Below are positions 8,366 to 17,766 of a DNA stretch of 64,000 nucleotides, piece after piece. Source of the DNA: Pseudomonas mucidolens. GTDB taxonomy: Bacteria > Pseudomonadota > Gammaproteobacteria > Pseudomonadales > Pseudomonadaceae. The stretch spans positions 1,798,001 through 1,862,000 of the forward strand of contig NZ_LT629802.1 in NCBI RefSeq assembly GCF_900106045.1, written 5' to 3'. Made by a program: the position numbers and the translations under genes. The stretch's first letter is position 1. Every line of letters begins with the position of its first letter. The notes under the pieces are model-generated. The model was not told the origin of the DNA, did no database searches, and saw only the letters and a list, made by a program, of their open reading frames with translations.

Positions 8366-8695
8366 TCAGTCAGCGAGTCCGTGGAGTTGGCAGTACGCCT
8401 CCCAGCTCAGGCCTGCCATCTGGGCGACTTCCTTGTGGACTTCAAGGCGTCGCGCCTCGAAGTCCTCGGGAGAGCGGGCAACCAGTTGCAAGGTCAGTTC
8501 CCAGGCAAACAACCCGAGGCTTTCGGCTTCCGCTTCAAAGGCTTCATGCAGGCGCTCGGCGCGGTACTGCGCCATGGATTCTTTCTTGGCTTGTGCCGCC
8601 AACGGGTTCAGCGTATCCAGTTCGGCACGCAACTGTGGGCGCTGCTCGAGGAAAATATCCAGGGCGAGCTGGTGGTTTTCGCCAGGTTCAGACAA
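8366..8695 (-). CDS. DUF6388-like small protein
   Basis: About 109 residues, mostly helical, with conserved blocks FLEQRPQLRAELDTLNPLAAQAK, ERLHEAFEAEAE and GLFAWELTLQL. I place it in a Pseudomonas small-protein family (DUF6388, from memory). There is no ATG near the N-terminus. TTG 8695 is preferred because TGGAGT lies 7 bp before it; TTG 8725 is the longer alternative. It follows the small membrane protein gene closely on the same strand. Function unknown. Confidence 0.65.
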   Translation of the reverse strand: MSEPGENHQLALDIFLEQRPQLRAELDTLNPLAAQAKKESMAQYRAERLHEAFEAEAESLGLFAWELTLQLVARSPEDFEARRLEVHKEVAQMAGLSWEAYCQLHGLAD

Positions 8696-8728
8696 GGCCG
8701 TACTCCAGGATGAAACGGTGATCAAGCT

Positions 8729-9004
8729 TCAGCGCGAAGTTTGGCGCGAACGGTTTTTGCGCCTGGCGCGCTTGCGCAACAGGTTTGAAACCCGGTTTTG
8801 CAGCGGATCAAGCAGGAAAAAAAACAGGTAAGCGGTGAGCACCAGAGTCAAATCAATCCAGGTCTTGTTGATGGGACCCTCCACTGACTCGATTGCAGCC
8901 TTGACCAGAAACAGTACCGCCACCCCACACAGCCACAGCATTGCGGTTAAAAGCAAAGGACGTGCGCGATTGGCGCGATTTGAAAGCCTGCCTTGCATGT
9001 TCAA
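8729..9004 (-). CDS. Small two-helix membrane protein
   Basis: About 91 residues with two transmembrane helices (LLLTAMLWLCGVAVLFLV; IDLTLVLTAYLFFFLLDP) between very basic termini (C-terminal RKRARRKNRSRQ). TTG 9004 has AAGGA about 6 bp upstream, while ATG 8998 is at a poorer spacing; either is possible. It is probably cotranscribed with the DUF6388-like gene downstream. The basic tails suggest positive-inside topology with both ends cytoplasmic. No known family recognised. Confidence 0.55.
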   Translation of the reverse strand: MNMQGRLSNRANRARPLLLTAMLWLCGVAVLFLVKAAIESVEGPINKTWIDLTLVLTAYLFFFLLDPLQNRVSNLLRKRARRKNRSRQTSR

Positions 9005-9355
9005 TAGATATCCTTGGATTGCCCGACTCGAGTCATTTCGATGCCGGCCTGTCAGTGTGTAAGCCTATGACCTGACTGGATTATGACGGGTTCATAAAAA
9101 CCGCCAGGATCGATCTGAAACCTGGACGGCATGTTTGTAATATTTGGCAAGATTACACCAAGATTTGTGCCATTACTGGCGCTACCGATCAAGATAGATG
9201 AAGAAACCCTGCGCACTCGCCAGTGATGTGAGTAAATCCCTTCCCCTTCCGGTGCCATGACGTGTAGCGTTGACCAGCGGTCAAGCACAATGGCGTATGC
9301 CTTGTTTTCGCGAGTATTCGCAAGCCCTGAACACCCTACGGCTGAGGGAAAAGCC
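9005..9355. other. Divergent intergenic region
   Basis: About 350 bp between the small membrane protein (leftward) and the EIIC-EAL gene (rightward). It should contain both promoters. I see no convincing sigma-70 pair, repeat or RNA element, only short unsupported open frames. Confidence 0.5.
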
Positions 9356-11443
9356 ATGGCGCAAACGCTGTTCAAACTGTTCTTCATCCAGCGTTTGGCG
9401 GCGCTGGCGAGTGCTGAGTCGCTACGGGCTATCCGCGAGGGGTTGTTGTGGATTTTGCCGTGTCTGCTGGTGTCGGCCGGGTTCCTGATCCTTTCCGAGT
9501 GCGCCAGGATGCTCGGGGGGGATCCGCAGGCCGTGGCGCTTCTGGCGGGGTTGCACGGCGAAATCAGTTCAGTGGTTCCGTTGCTGGTCGCGGCGTCGAT
9601 CGGCTATATGCTGGCGATCCAGCACCGACTGCCGCAGTTGCCCGTGGCGTTTCTGTGCCTGGCGCATGTGGTCATCGCACTCTTTGTGCTACGGGACTAC
9701 CCCCGTGCATCGGCGACCTTTGTGTTGTTTATCGCGATCACATCGCCACTGCTCGTCGTACCCGCGATTGCCTGGTTGCACCGACAACGCTGGACGCGAC
9801 TGATCAATGAAGACCTGGCGGTACATAACCTGAAGGGCACGATCAACATGGTCGTGCCGGGGGCAATCACGGCCTTGCTGCTGGTGGCGGTGTTGTCATT
9901 ACTGTTGCAGATTCCCCACGTGACGCAACTTCAGGGACCTGTCGTGCTCGACGCGCTGGAGACGCCCTTTGGCAGCGGGATGTTTGTCACGGCGATCAAT
10001 TCGCTGTTGTGGTTTTTTGGCATTCATGGCGTGTACGCGATCCAGCCGCTGTTCGATGTGCTGGATCACGCCGTAAGCCTCAATAGCGCAGCCCTGGCGG
10101 CGGGCGAGCCGATCAAATACATCCTGAACAACGGCCTGCTGGGGTGTTTCGCGTTTATTGGCGGCGCCGGCAGTTCGCTGTGTCTATTGCTGGCGATCCT
10201 GCTGGTGTCCAAAAGCCAGTCGATGCGTTTGCTGGCGATGGCGAGCTTGCCGTTGTCGTTATTCAACGTCAGTGAGGTGCTGTTATTCGGCTTGCCGATC
10301 ATCCTCAATCCACGGCTGTTCATACCCTTCTTGTTGGTCCCGGTATGCAACTCGCTGCTGGCCTTGATTGTGGTGCAGTCAGGTTGGGTTTCGCCGGCCG
10401 TGGTCAGCGTGCCGTTTACCGCGCCGGTCCTGCTCAATGCCTATTTGAGCACCCACGGCGATTGGGCCGCGGTGGTATTGCAACTGGTCCTGTTGGGCGT
10501 AGGCATGCTGATTTATATCCCCTACGTTCGGGCCATCCATCGGCAAGCCACGGAGGGCGGTACGGTGTACCTCAAGTCTTTCGACATGACCTTTCGCGGC
10601 CTGGAAGAGAAGGGGCGTCTGCTGGAGCTGGACCCGGTACTGACTTCCTATAAGGTCCTGGCTCGTCAGGCCAACGCACTGAGCCGGATCCAGCAGATCA
10701 GCGACTATGAGTTTTACCTCGAGTTTCAGCCTCAAGTGTCCATCTTGACCGGCTTGTGTACGGGGTGCGAAGCATTGATGCGCGCCCGTGACAGCGAAGG
10801 CACGGTGCACTCGCCATGGGAGTTCCTGCAGTGGCTGGCCCAGGCCAGGTTGATGCCGGATGTCGACGTATGGGTGGCGTCCCAGGCGGTACGTCAGTAC
10901 CAGAAGTGGCAAAAGGTCGGTTTTTCGTTGCCGATGACCATCAACATTTCCAGCGCTACCCTGACCACGCCGGCCTATGGCGAGCGGCTGGTCGAGATTC
11001 TGTCCCAGGCCCATGGCCAGGTATCAGTGGAAATCACCGAAGATGCGTTGGTGGGGGACATTCATGTCACGCGGCAGATGATCGAAAAGCTGCAAGGCAT
11101 CGGTGCCAAGGTCTATATCGATGACTTTGGCACAGGGTTTTCGGCGCTGAGCTACTTGCACCAGTTTCCGGTGGACTTCATCAAGATCGATCGCAGTTTT
11201 GTGGTGGCCCAGCATGACCCCAAGGGCGCGCAGGTGCTGACCGGGATGCTGCGATTTTGTGAGGCACTCAACCTCGGCGTCGTGGTGGAAGGTGTCGAGA
11301 CCGCCGAACAACTGGCCTTTTTGCAATCGGAAACGGAATTGATTATCCAGGGATGGTATTTCAGCAAGGCCTTGCCGGGACATGCACTGGAAGACTTTGT
11401 CCGTGAACGTGCGCATAAGGTCGCGCAAGGCATTGGGGGGTAG
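9356..11443 (+). CDS. PTS EIIC-EAL fusion c-di-GMP phosphodiesterase
   Basis: A 695-residue inner-membrane protein. Residues about 1-410 are a complete lactose/cellobiose-type PTS EIIC module of about ten membrane segments, with conserved LLWFFGIHGVYAI and FNVSEVLLFGLPIILNP. The latter retains the Glu of the sugar-binding motif. Residues about 445-685 are an EAL domain with all catalytic signatures: GCEALMR, MTINISS, VEITEDA, YIDDFGTGFSALS, VVVEGVET and the QGW variant of QGY. An active phosphodiesterase is therefore predicted. No EIIA or EIIB gene is nearby, so the EIIC part more likely senses or binds a sugar than phosphorylates it. ATG 9356 (GAGGGA 8 bp upstream) is preferred to in-frame starts from 9257. 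Confidence 0.9.
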   Translation: MAQTLFKLFFIQRLAALASAESLRAIREGLLWILPCLLVSAGFLILSECARMLGGDPQAVALLAGLHGEISSVVPLLVAASIGYMLAIQHRLPQLPVAFLCLAHVVIALFVLRDYPRASATFVLFIAITSPLLVVPAIAWLHRQRWTRLINEDLAVHNLKGTINMVVPGAITALLLVAVLSLLLQIPHVTQLQGPVVLDALETPFGSGMFVTAINSLLWFFGIHGVYAIQPLFDVLDHAVSLNSAALAAGEPIKYILNNGLLGCFAFIGGAGSSLCLLLAILLVSKSQSMRLLAMASLPLSLFNVSEVLLFGLPIILNPRLFIPFLLVPVCNSLLALIVVQSGWVSPAVVSVPFTAPVLLNAYLSTHGDWAAVVLQLVLLGVGMLIYIPYVRAIHRQATEGGTVYLKSFDMTFRGLEEKGRLLELDPVLTSYKVLARQANALSRIQQISDYEFYLEFQPQVSILTGLCTGCEALMRARDSEGTVHSPWEFLQWLAQARLMPDVDVWVASQAVRQYQKWQKVGFSLPMTINISSATLTTPAYGERLVEILSQAHGQVSVEITEDALVGDIHVTRQMIEKLQGIGAKVYIDDFGTGFSALSYLHQFPVDFIKIDRSFVVAQHDPKGAQVLTGMLRFCEALNLGVVVEGVETAEQLAFLQSETELIIQGWYFSKALPGHALEDFVRERAHKVAQGIGG

Positions 11444-11471
11444 CGTGATTGCGTCCCCCCCCCGTTGGGCA

Positions 11472-12308
11472 TTACCCGGCAAGACCATTGTTGCGTTCGA
11501 TCTCCTCGACCAACGCGTCAATGCCCTCCAGACGTGCCCGGTTGTCATGATCCCAGGGATGAAACCCCGGCTTGAAATAATCTAACCAAGGCAGCGCCAT
11601 GCGCGGGAAGACCCCCTTGGGCCCGTAAAGAAATTTCAGCATTCGCCAGAACCCCTTGAGATGCCCTCCCGCGCGTCGATCCGCGAACAGCAGGCGCAGG
11701 TGAAAATCAAACACCACCAACCAGAACAATACCGTGGTGAACAGCATGGTTCCCGTACGTAGCAAATAGCGCTTGGGACCTGGTTTGATCACGCTGTTCC
11801 AGACATCGAAGGCCACGGCTTTATGTTCGGTTTCTTCAAGGGCGTGCCAGTACCACATTTGCTGATAGCGCTTGATCGAGTCACCGAAGCGTGACGGGTC
11901 GCTGAGCAATATTTCCGCGAGCATCGCCGTGTAATGCTCCAGGGCAATAGTCACTGCGAGGTTGAAGGACGCAGGAAAATGCTTTTTTTGCAGGTCGAGG
12001 ATCGTTTTCAGTCGACGGTCCAGCGTGTGGGCTGGTAGTCCGGCGGCTTGCAGCAGGTCGTTGTAGGCGACATGTTCCCGACTGTGCATGGCTTCCTGGC
12101 CAATGAAACCCTGGACGTGTTTCTTCAGCTCGGGATCTTTGATGGACGTGCGGTAATGGCGCACGCTGTCCATGAAGAACAGTTCGCCCTGTGGGAATAG
12201 CAGCGACAAGGCATTGAAAAAATGCGTGATAAACGGCCCTTGCTCATGCCAGTCCTTGATGCGGTCGGCGGGCAGGGTGAAACGCAGGTCACGGCGAATG
12301 GGCAGCAT
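11472..12308 (-). CDS. Predicted metal-dependent hydrolase (PF10118 type)
   Basis: A 278-residue, ferritin-like protein of the predicted metal-dependent hydrolase family. Two likely metal-ligand helices are visible: FIGQEAMHSREH (about residue 88, ExxH-type) and WHALEETEHKAVAFDVW (about residue 155, ExxxxH with further acids). A hydrophobic stretch near residue 190 (LFTTVLFWLVVFDFHLRLL) suggests membrane association. It is the last gene of a minus-strand unit behind the BVMO and the SDR (15-bp gap), which suggests a role in the same oxidation pathway. The reaction is unknown. Confidence 0.82.
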   Translation of the reverse strand: MLPIRRDLRFTLPADRIKDWHEQGPFITHFFNALSLLFPQGELFFMDSVRHYRTSIKDPELKKHVQGFIGQEAMHSREHVAYNDLLQAAGLPAHTLDRRLKTILDLQKKHFPASFNLAVTIALEHYTAMLAEILLSDPSRFGDSIKRYQQMWYWHALEETEHKAVAFDVWNSVIKPGPKRYLLRTGTMLFTTVLFWLVVFDFHLRLLFADRRAGGHLKGFWRMLKFLYGPKGVFPRMALPWLDYFKPGFHPWDHDNRARLEGIDALVEEIERNNGLAG

Positions 12309-12322
12309 CGGGCTACTCCTGT

Positions 12323-13216
12323 TCAGAGACGTTGTTCATCGGTGGTTTCCAAAACCGGCGCCTTGGGTCTTTTTGGCGCCATGCGTTTGCTGGCAAACAC
12401 CACCAGCGCTTGATAAGCGGCCGGCATACAGCGCGCGAGCAGGTCCAGGGCGTAGGCATCACGGCCGATCAGCACGCGACGTTGGTTCTTGCGCACGCCT
12501 TGCAGAATCACCTTGGCCGCCTGATCGGCATCGGTGATAAAGAGTTTTTCGAAATCGGCCCGGGCCTGTTGCTCGCTATGGATCAGAAAACCGGTCATGT
12601 TCGCGTCGATCCGGCTGCTGCGACAGATGTCCGTGCGAATTCCGCCGGGATGAACGCAGGTGGCCGAGACGCCACAGCGTTGCAGGTCCAGTTCTTGACG
12701 CAGGGATTCGGTAAAACCGCGCACGGCGAATTTGGTGGCGTTGTAGCCGCTCATGCCGGGCTGGGCAAACAGGCCGAATACGCTGGACGTGTTAATCACA
12801 TGCCCGTCGCCGCTGGCCTTGAGATAAGGCAGGAATGCTTTGGTGCCGTGGACCACCCCCCAAAAGTTGATGCCGACGATCCACTCCAGGTCGGCGTAGT
12901 CCATGCCTTCCACCGTACTCGACAATGCCACCCCGGCATTGTTGAAGATCAGGTTGACCTGGCCGTGCTCGGCCGCGCAAGCGGCGGCCCAATCCTCCAT
13001 TGCCTGGCGGTCGGAGACATCCAGGGAACAGCAGGTGATACGCACCGGGACCAGGGTCGAGTGCTCGACCAGTTGCACCGTCTGTTCCAGGCCCAAGGTG
13101 TTTTTATCCGCCAGCGCCAGGTGGCAACCTTCGCGTGCCAGGGCCAATGCCAAGGCGCGACCCATGCCCGAGGCCGCGCCGGTAATAGCCGCCACGCGGC
13201 CGTTGAATGACTTCAT
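12323..13216 (-). CDS. Short-chain dehydrogenase (AdhF1-like alcohol dehydrogenase)
   Basis: A 297-residue classical SDR: TGAASGMG cofactor motif at about residue 11, FNNAG at about 85, and active-site Ser (NTSSVFG) with YNATK at about 155. The C-terminal 60 residues form a lipid-type extension. Start ATG 13216 overlaps the BVMO stop by four bases (ATGA), so translation is coupled. In P. fluorescens DSM 50106 an SDR alcohol dehydrogenase of about this size (AdhF1) is encoded next to a BVMO and an esterase. This set looks orthologous, though I state that from memory of the published cluster. Probable role: oxidation of secondary alcohols to ketones. Confidence 0.88.
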   Translation of the reverse strand: MKSFNGRVAAITGAASGMGRALALALAREGCHLALADKNTLGLEQTVQLVEHSTLVPVRITCCSLDVSDRQAMEDWAAACAAEHGQVNLIFNNAGVALSSTVEGMDYADLEWIVGINFWGVVHGTKAFLPYLKASGDGHVINTSSVFGLFAQPGMSGYNATKFAVRGFTESLRQELDLQRCGVSATCVHPGGIRTDICRSSRIDANMTGFLIHSEQQARADFEKLFITDADQAAKVILQGVRKNQRRVLIGRDAYALDLLARCMPAAYQALVVFASKRMAPKRPKAPVLETTDEQRL

Positions 13217-14763
13217 GACAGGCTGCCTTCTGTGGTGATGTGGGGCGCAGTGACCAGGTGTGGCGTCGGGTCGAGCGTGGTCGGCGTGATCAGGTAGTCC
13301 TTGAGGGCGAAGTGACGTGTGACCTGCTTGAAACGCCAGGTCGACCCCGGCCACAAGGTGGTGTTCTTGCCGGTGCGTGGGTCCAGGTACCAGCTCTGGC
13401 AGCCACCGGTGGACCAGATGGTGCGCTTGAGCTTGTCCTGCAACTGCTCGTTGTAGGCGTTTTCCACCGCTGGCTTGACGTCCACGCTGTTGATCCGGTG
13501 TCGGTGCATCTGTTGCAGGGCCTTGAGGATGTAGGTGACTTGTGCCTCGATCATCAGAATCATCGAGTTGTGGCCCAGCCCGGTATTCGGACCGACGATC
13601 AGGAACAGGTTCGGATAGCCCGGCACCGTCGTGCCCAGGTAGGCGTGGGCACCGTCGCGCCAGATGTCCATGAGGTCCACGCCGTCGCGGCCAATGATGC
13701 AGCCACGGGGCAGGGGATCGGTGGCCTGGAAACCGGTACCGAAGATGAGGCAATCGGCAGGGTGCTTGATGCCATCGGTGGTGATCACGCCGTCCGCTTC
13801 AATGCGCAATACGCTGTCCGTGACTACCTGTACGTTGCTGCGGGACAGCGCCGGGTAGTAGTCGTTGGAGATCAATACACGCTTGCAGCCGATGGTGTAG
13901 TCGGGGGTCAGGACTTTGCGCAGGGAAGGCCGGGTCACTTGTTTGTGCAGGTGGCGCAGGGCGATTTTCTGCACCATCTTCATCAGCCGCGGATGCAGGG
14001 CAAAGCCCACCACGCGACCTTCCAGGGCCCAGTAGAAAGCGCTGCGCACCATGCGTTGGGTGAATGGCAGGTGCTTGAAGGCCCAACGCTCGGAGCGTGA
14101 AATCGGCCGGTCCGGCTTGGGCATGATCCATGGCGGGGTGCGCTGGAAGACATCCAGGTGCGCCACCTGCGGGGCGATCTGCGGCACGAATTGAATCGCG
14201 CTGGCGCCGGTGCCGATCACCGCTACGCGCTTGCCTTTCAATGAATAGCCATGATCCCACTGTTGGGAATGGAAGCGCTTGCCCTGGAAAGTCTCAAGTC
14301 CGGGAATTGCCGGCAGCGCCGGGCGCGAGAGGCCACCCATGCCTGAGACCAACACCCGCGCGCTGATCTGGCGGCCATGAGTGAAACTCAACTGCCAGCG
14401 CTGGGATTGTTCATCGAACACCGCGCGCTCGAGTCCCATGCCGTAGTGCAGGTACGGCGCCAGTTCGTAGCGCTCGGCGCAGTCCTCCAGGTAGGCGCGA
14501 ATTTCGGCCTGTGGCGCAAATTGCCGGGTCCAGTGCGGGTTGGGAGCGAAGGAAAATGAATACACATGGGACTGCACATCGCAGGCGCAACCAGGGTAGT
14601 GATTGTCGCGCCAGGTGCCGCCCAGTGAGTCCGCCTGTTCGGCGATAAAGAAGTCATCCAGCCCGGCTTCCTTGAGTTTGATCGCCATGCACAGACCGGC
14701 GAAACCGGAACCGATGATGGCGATATCGACTGAATCAATCATGCGCCTTACGGGTTGTGACAT
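13213..14763 (-). CDS. Flavin-containing Baeyer-Villiger monooxygenase
   Basis: A 516-residue class B flavoprotein that inserts oxygen next to a ketone using NADPH and O2 (cytosolic). It has the FAD Rossmann motif GSGFAGLC (about residue 17), the BVMO fingerprint FQGKRFHSQQWD, and the NADPH Rossmann motif VIGTGASAIQ. Start ATG 14763 follows CAGGAG. It resembles the acyclic-ketone BVMO of P. fluorescens (BmoF1 type), and AlmA-like enzymes are a more distant possibility. It is the first gene of the BVMO-SDR-hydrolase unit and is divergent from the alpha/beta hydrolase. That arrangement predicts a ketone to ester to alcohol plus acid route. Confidence 0.92.
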   Translation of the reverse strand: MSQPVRRMIDSVDIAIIGSGFAGLCMAIKLKEAGLDDFFIAEQADSLGGTWRDNHYPGCACDVQSHVYSFSFAPNPHWTRQFAPQAEIRAYLEDCAERYELAPYLHYGMGLERAVFDEQSQRWQLSFTHGRQISARVLVSGMGGLSRPALPAIPGLETFQGKRFHSQQWDHGYSLKGKRVAVIGTGASAIQFVPQIAPQVAHLDVFQRTPPWIMPKPDRPISRSERWAFKHLPFTQRMVRSAFYWALEGRVVGFALHPRLMKMVQKIALRHLHKQVTRPSLRKVLTPDYTIGCKRVLISNDYYPALSRSNVQVVTDSVLRIEADGVITTDGIKHPADCLIFGTGFQATDPLPRGCIIGRDGVDLMDIWRDGAHAYLGTTVPGYPNLFLIVGPNTGLGHNSMILMIEAQVTYILKALQQMHRHRINSVDVKPAVENAYNEQLQDKLKRTIWSTGGCQSWYLDPRTGKNTTLWPGSTWRFKQVTRHFALKDYLITPTTLDPTPHLVTAPHITTEGSLS

Positions 14764-15020
14764 CGGATGTGCTCCTGTTTTTGTTTTGGCTTTTAGATAA
14801 GACACCATTGCAAAGGAAAAATGAATTAATTATTTTAAAAAAGATTTTAAATAATCTACCTGAAAATATCGCCTACGCTACCCACCTGTCGCTGATGTGC
14901 GACTTGTCCGACGGACGCGCACCTCACACATGCAGTTAAGATCCAAGGGGAGGGCGGTGGCTGAGGTCTTGATCAATTCCGGTCGGACGGTCAGCAGCAG
15001 GGAAAGCAGAGGACCGAGCT

Positions 15021-16019
15021 ATGGCTGTCGAATGGGTTATCGCTGTGGGTATGTTTGCAGGAGTCAGCGCAGCGTTGTGGGGCCTGAGTACCTGGATGAC
15101 GCGGCGCATTGAAACGGCGGTACCCGTCAATGGACGTTTTTTAGAGGTGGATGGCGAGCGCTTTCATTATGTAGAAGAGGGCAAGGGCCCGCCGCTGGTG
15201 ATGATCCACGGCTTGATGGGCAGTAGTCGAAACCTGACATATGCCTTGTCCGCGACATTGCGCGAGCACTTTCGGGTCATCACCCTCGACCGACCCGGCT
15301 CGGGTTACTCCACTCGGCAGACAGGCACCGGGGCCGACCTGCAAAGCCAGGCACGGCAAGTATCCAGGTTTATTCAGACTCTGGACCTGGGGCAGCCATT
15401 AGTTCTGGGGCACTCCCTGGGCGGGGCGATTTCCCTGGCCCTGGCCCTGGATCATCCGCACGCGGTCTCGGGGTTGATCTTGGTGGCGCCTCTGACTCAC
15501 CCCCAGCGCATGTTGCCGCTGGTATTTCTTTCACTGGCTGTGCGCCCTGGATGGTTGCGCCGCTGGGTTTCGCGCACGTTGACCGCGCCGCTGGGAATGC
15601 TGACCAGCGCTTCGGTAGTCAAAGGCGTGTTTGCGCCAGACCCGGCTCCGGCGGACTTCGCCACTCGTGGCGGAGGCATGCTGGGGATGCGTCCGGACAA
15701 CTTCTATGCGGCCTCCACCGAAATTTCCCAGGTCAACGATTACCTGCCCGACATGGTCAAGCGCTATCCACAGTTGCGACTGCCGATCGGCTTGATCTAT
15801 GGCGCTCAGGACCAGGTCCTGGATTTTCGCAAGCACGGCCAGGCGCTGGCAGACAAGGTGCCGGGGTTGAAGCTGCAACTGGTCGAAGGACGCGGTCACA
15901 TGTTGCCGATCACCGCGGTAGAGCGTGTGTCGGCGCTGGTGGAACAGATCGCCAAGCGTGCCAGACCAGCGCCAACCGAGGCCGCTCTGCAACCGACCTT
16001 GGTTGTGGCGAGCAAATAA
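15021..16019 (+). CDS. Alpha/beta hydrolase (EstF1-like esterase)
   Basis: A 332-residue serine hydrolase. An N-terminal hydrophobic helix (about residues 5-23) probably anchors it in the membrane or forms an uncleaved signal. The oxyanion region is MIHGLMGSS. The nucleophile elbow is GHSLGG (about residue 133), with the acid probably in YGAQDQ and the histidine in GRGHMLP. The size (about 36 kDa) and position, divergent from a BVMO-SDR pair, match the esterase of the P. fluorescens ketone-degradation cluster. The predicted job is hydrolysis of BVMO esters. It lies upstream of alkB, with a 325-bp gap. Confidence 0.88.
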   Translation: MAVEWVIAVGMFAGVSAALWGLSTWMTRRIETAVPVNGRFLEVDGERFHYVEEGKGPPLVMIHGLMGSSRNLTYALSATLREHFRVITLDRPGSGYSTRQTGTGADLQSQARQVSRFIQTLDLGQPLVLGHSLGGAISLALALDHPHAVSGLILVAPLTHPQRMLPLVFLSLAVRPGWLRRWVSRTLTAPLGMLTSASVVKGVFAPDPAPADFATRGGGMLGMRPDNFYAASTEISQVNDYLPDMVKRYPQLRLPIGLIYGAQDQVLDFRKHGQALADKVPGLKLQLVEGRGHMLPITAVERVSALVEQIAKRARPAPTEAALQPTLVVASK

Positions 16020-16345
16020 TCTTGGTCCTTGCAGCGGTGGCGAGACTTCGTAAGGCCTGCTTTAGACACGTGACCGAACGGCTAAAAAAGAGACTGTGCA
16101 GTCAGGTAAAAAAGGCCTTGAGAAAGTAGTTGACGACCTATTGATTCCGCGCTATCTATTTAAAAAAATATTTCAATGTTTGTTTTGAAATGATTTTTGA
16201 AATGCCGAAGAGCGAATAAAATAATGAAAAAAACGTCTTTTATCGCATACCCGATCTTCAGTAGCTTTGCGTGCAGCTCAAGTCTGTCGACTGCCCGTAT
16301 CCCTTCATTTGCCAGCCTGGTTGCACCTGCTGCCCGGTGGCTGCC
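16020..16345. other. Intergenic region upstream of alkB
   Basis: About 325 bp, AT-rich in its 3' half (16150-16240). It holds the inverted repeat listed at 16170-16191 and presumably the alkB promoter. No AlkR/AraC-type regulator gene is present here. Confidence 0.5.
16170..16191. promoter_or_regulatory. Inverted repeat upstream of alkB (possible operator)
   Basis: ATTTCAA (16170-16176) faces TTGAAAT (16185-16191) across 8 bp, about 155-175 bp before the AlkB start. The TTTGAAATG half is repeated at 16196-16204. The symmetry suits a dimeric regulator, but no factor is identified. Confidence 0.35.
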
Positions 16346-17623
16346 ATGAGCCAGACCCTGACGGCTCCACAGGTATGGACCGATGGCAAGCGTCATCTGT
16401 GGTGGCTTGGCATCATGCCGTTGGCCACGCCTTTACTCTCCGGGGCCCTGGCCATCACCACGGGCGTGCAAGCACTGTGGTGGGTCGGCGTGCTGGTGAT
16501 CTTCGGTTTGATTCCATTGATTGACGGTCTGTTGGGCGAAGACGTCAGCAACCCGCCGGAGTCTGCTGTCAGCGGTCTGGAAGCGCAGAAGTACTACCGC
16601 TGGATCGTCTATACCGGCGTGCTCTTCGTCATCTCATCGCTGGTGATTACCGGCTGGCTGGCGGTCAGCGGCATAGACTGGATCATCAGCGGTGGCCTGC
16701 TGCAACTCACCGCGTCCCTCGATCCATCGAGCTGGGTTGCGCAGGCCGCCAGCTACATCACTTCACGTACTCAATTGCACGGTGCAGTCAGTGGTTTCAC
16801 CTACCTGGGCATGGCTATGTCCACTGGCGCCGCCACCGGCATAGCGATCAACACCGCCCATGAGCTGGGTCACAAACCGCGTCTGCTGGAGATCGTGCTG
16901 GCGAAGATTACCCTGGCGCCGACCTTCTACGGGCATTTCTACACCGAGCATAACCGTGGTCACCATGTACGCGTAGCGACGCCGGAAGACCCGGCCAGTT
17001 CGCGACTGGGGGAAAGTTTCTGGGCCTTCCTGCCGCGTTCGGTCTGGTTCAGCGCGCGCTCGGCCTGGAACCTGGAGCGTGAGCGCCTGCGCAAACTCGG
17101 CCTGCCGGTATGGCATTGGAAGAACGGCGTGCTCAGCGCCTGGATGTACAGCGTGGTGCTGTGGGGCGCGATGATCGCCTGGCTGGGGATGGCGGTGATT
17201 CCGTTTCTGTTGATCCAGGGCATCTACGGGTTTTCCCTGTTGGAAGTGGTGAACTATGTCGAACATTACGGCCTTCAGCGCCAGAAGTTGCCCAACGGTC
17301 GTTATGAGCGGTGCTCGCCCCGGCATTCATGGAACAGCAACCGGATCGTCACCAATATCTTTCTGTTCCAGTTGCAGCGCCATTCCGATCATCATGCCAA
17401 CCCCACGCGCAGTTATCAGTCCTTGCGTCACTTTGATGAGTCGCCACAACTGCCGTATGGCTACGCCAGCATGATTGTCTGGGCGTATGTACCTTACTTG
17501 TGGCGACGACGCATGGATCACCGAGTACTCAAACATTATTCGGGTGATGTAACCCTGGCCAATATTCATCCGCCAAAGCGTTCGAAGATACTTGGGCAGT
17601 ACGGCAATACGCGTAAGTTCTAA
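16346..17623 (+). CDS. alkB: Alkane 1-monooxygenase
   Basis: A 425-residue integral-membrane non-haem diiron hydroxylase that converts n-alkanes to 1-alkanols, using rubredoxin as electron donor. All AlkB histidine motifs are present: HELGHK (about residue 175), EHNRGHH (about 204), NYVEHYG (about 305) and LQRHSDHH (about 347). There are six hydrophobic segments. ATG 16346 is chosen. A longer frame from GTG 16271 would add 25 residues containing five cysteines; this seems unlikely because AlkB proteins normally start near the WTDGKRHLWW segment. Rubredoxin, rubredoxin reductase and alcohol dehydrogenase genes are not in the window. Confidence 0.96.
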   Translation: MSQTLTAPQVWTDGKRHLWWLGIMPLATPLLSGALAITTGVQALWWVGVLVIFGLIPLIDGLLGEDVSNPPESAVSGLEAQKYYRWIVYTGVLFVISSLVITGWLAVSGIDWIISGGLLQLTASLDPSSWVAQAASYITSRTQLHGAVSGFTYLGMAMSTGAATGIAINTAHELGHKPRLLEIVLAKITLAPTFYGHFYTEHNRGHHVRVATPEDPASSRLGESFWAFLPRSVWFSARSAWNLERERLRKLGLPVWHWKNGVLSAWMYSVVLWGAMIAWLGMAVIPFLLIQGIYGFSLLEVVNYVEHYGLQRQKLPNGRYERCSPRHSWNSNRIVTNIFLFQLQRHSDHHANPTRSYQSLRHFDESPQLPYGYASMIVWAYVPYLWRRRMDHRVLKHYSGDVTLANIHPPKRSKILGQYGNTRKF

Positions 17624-17766
17624 TGTAATTCTGAGGTTGTAAGGCGTATTCGGGATTTATATCGCGCAGGGTCTTATCGCCCACGATTTGCCGATATCGA
17701 GTGCTGTTCAAGTTACAGGACCGTTGTTTGACCCTGAAAAAAACAAAATAAAGGGAAGCCGTACAC

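Noticed and set aside
13217..13753. Longer form of the SDR starting within the BVMO gene
   Set aside because: The extra 179 codons are out of frame with the BVMO. The Rossmann motif starts just after ATG 13216, which overlaps the BVMO stop.
16271..16345. Cys-rich N-terminal extension of AlkB from GTG 16271
   Set aside because: It would add CPYPFICQPGCTCCP before the normal AlkB start, but there is no ribosome-binding site and AlkB proteins do not have it.
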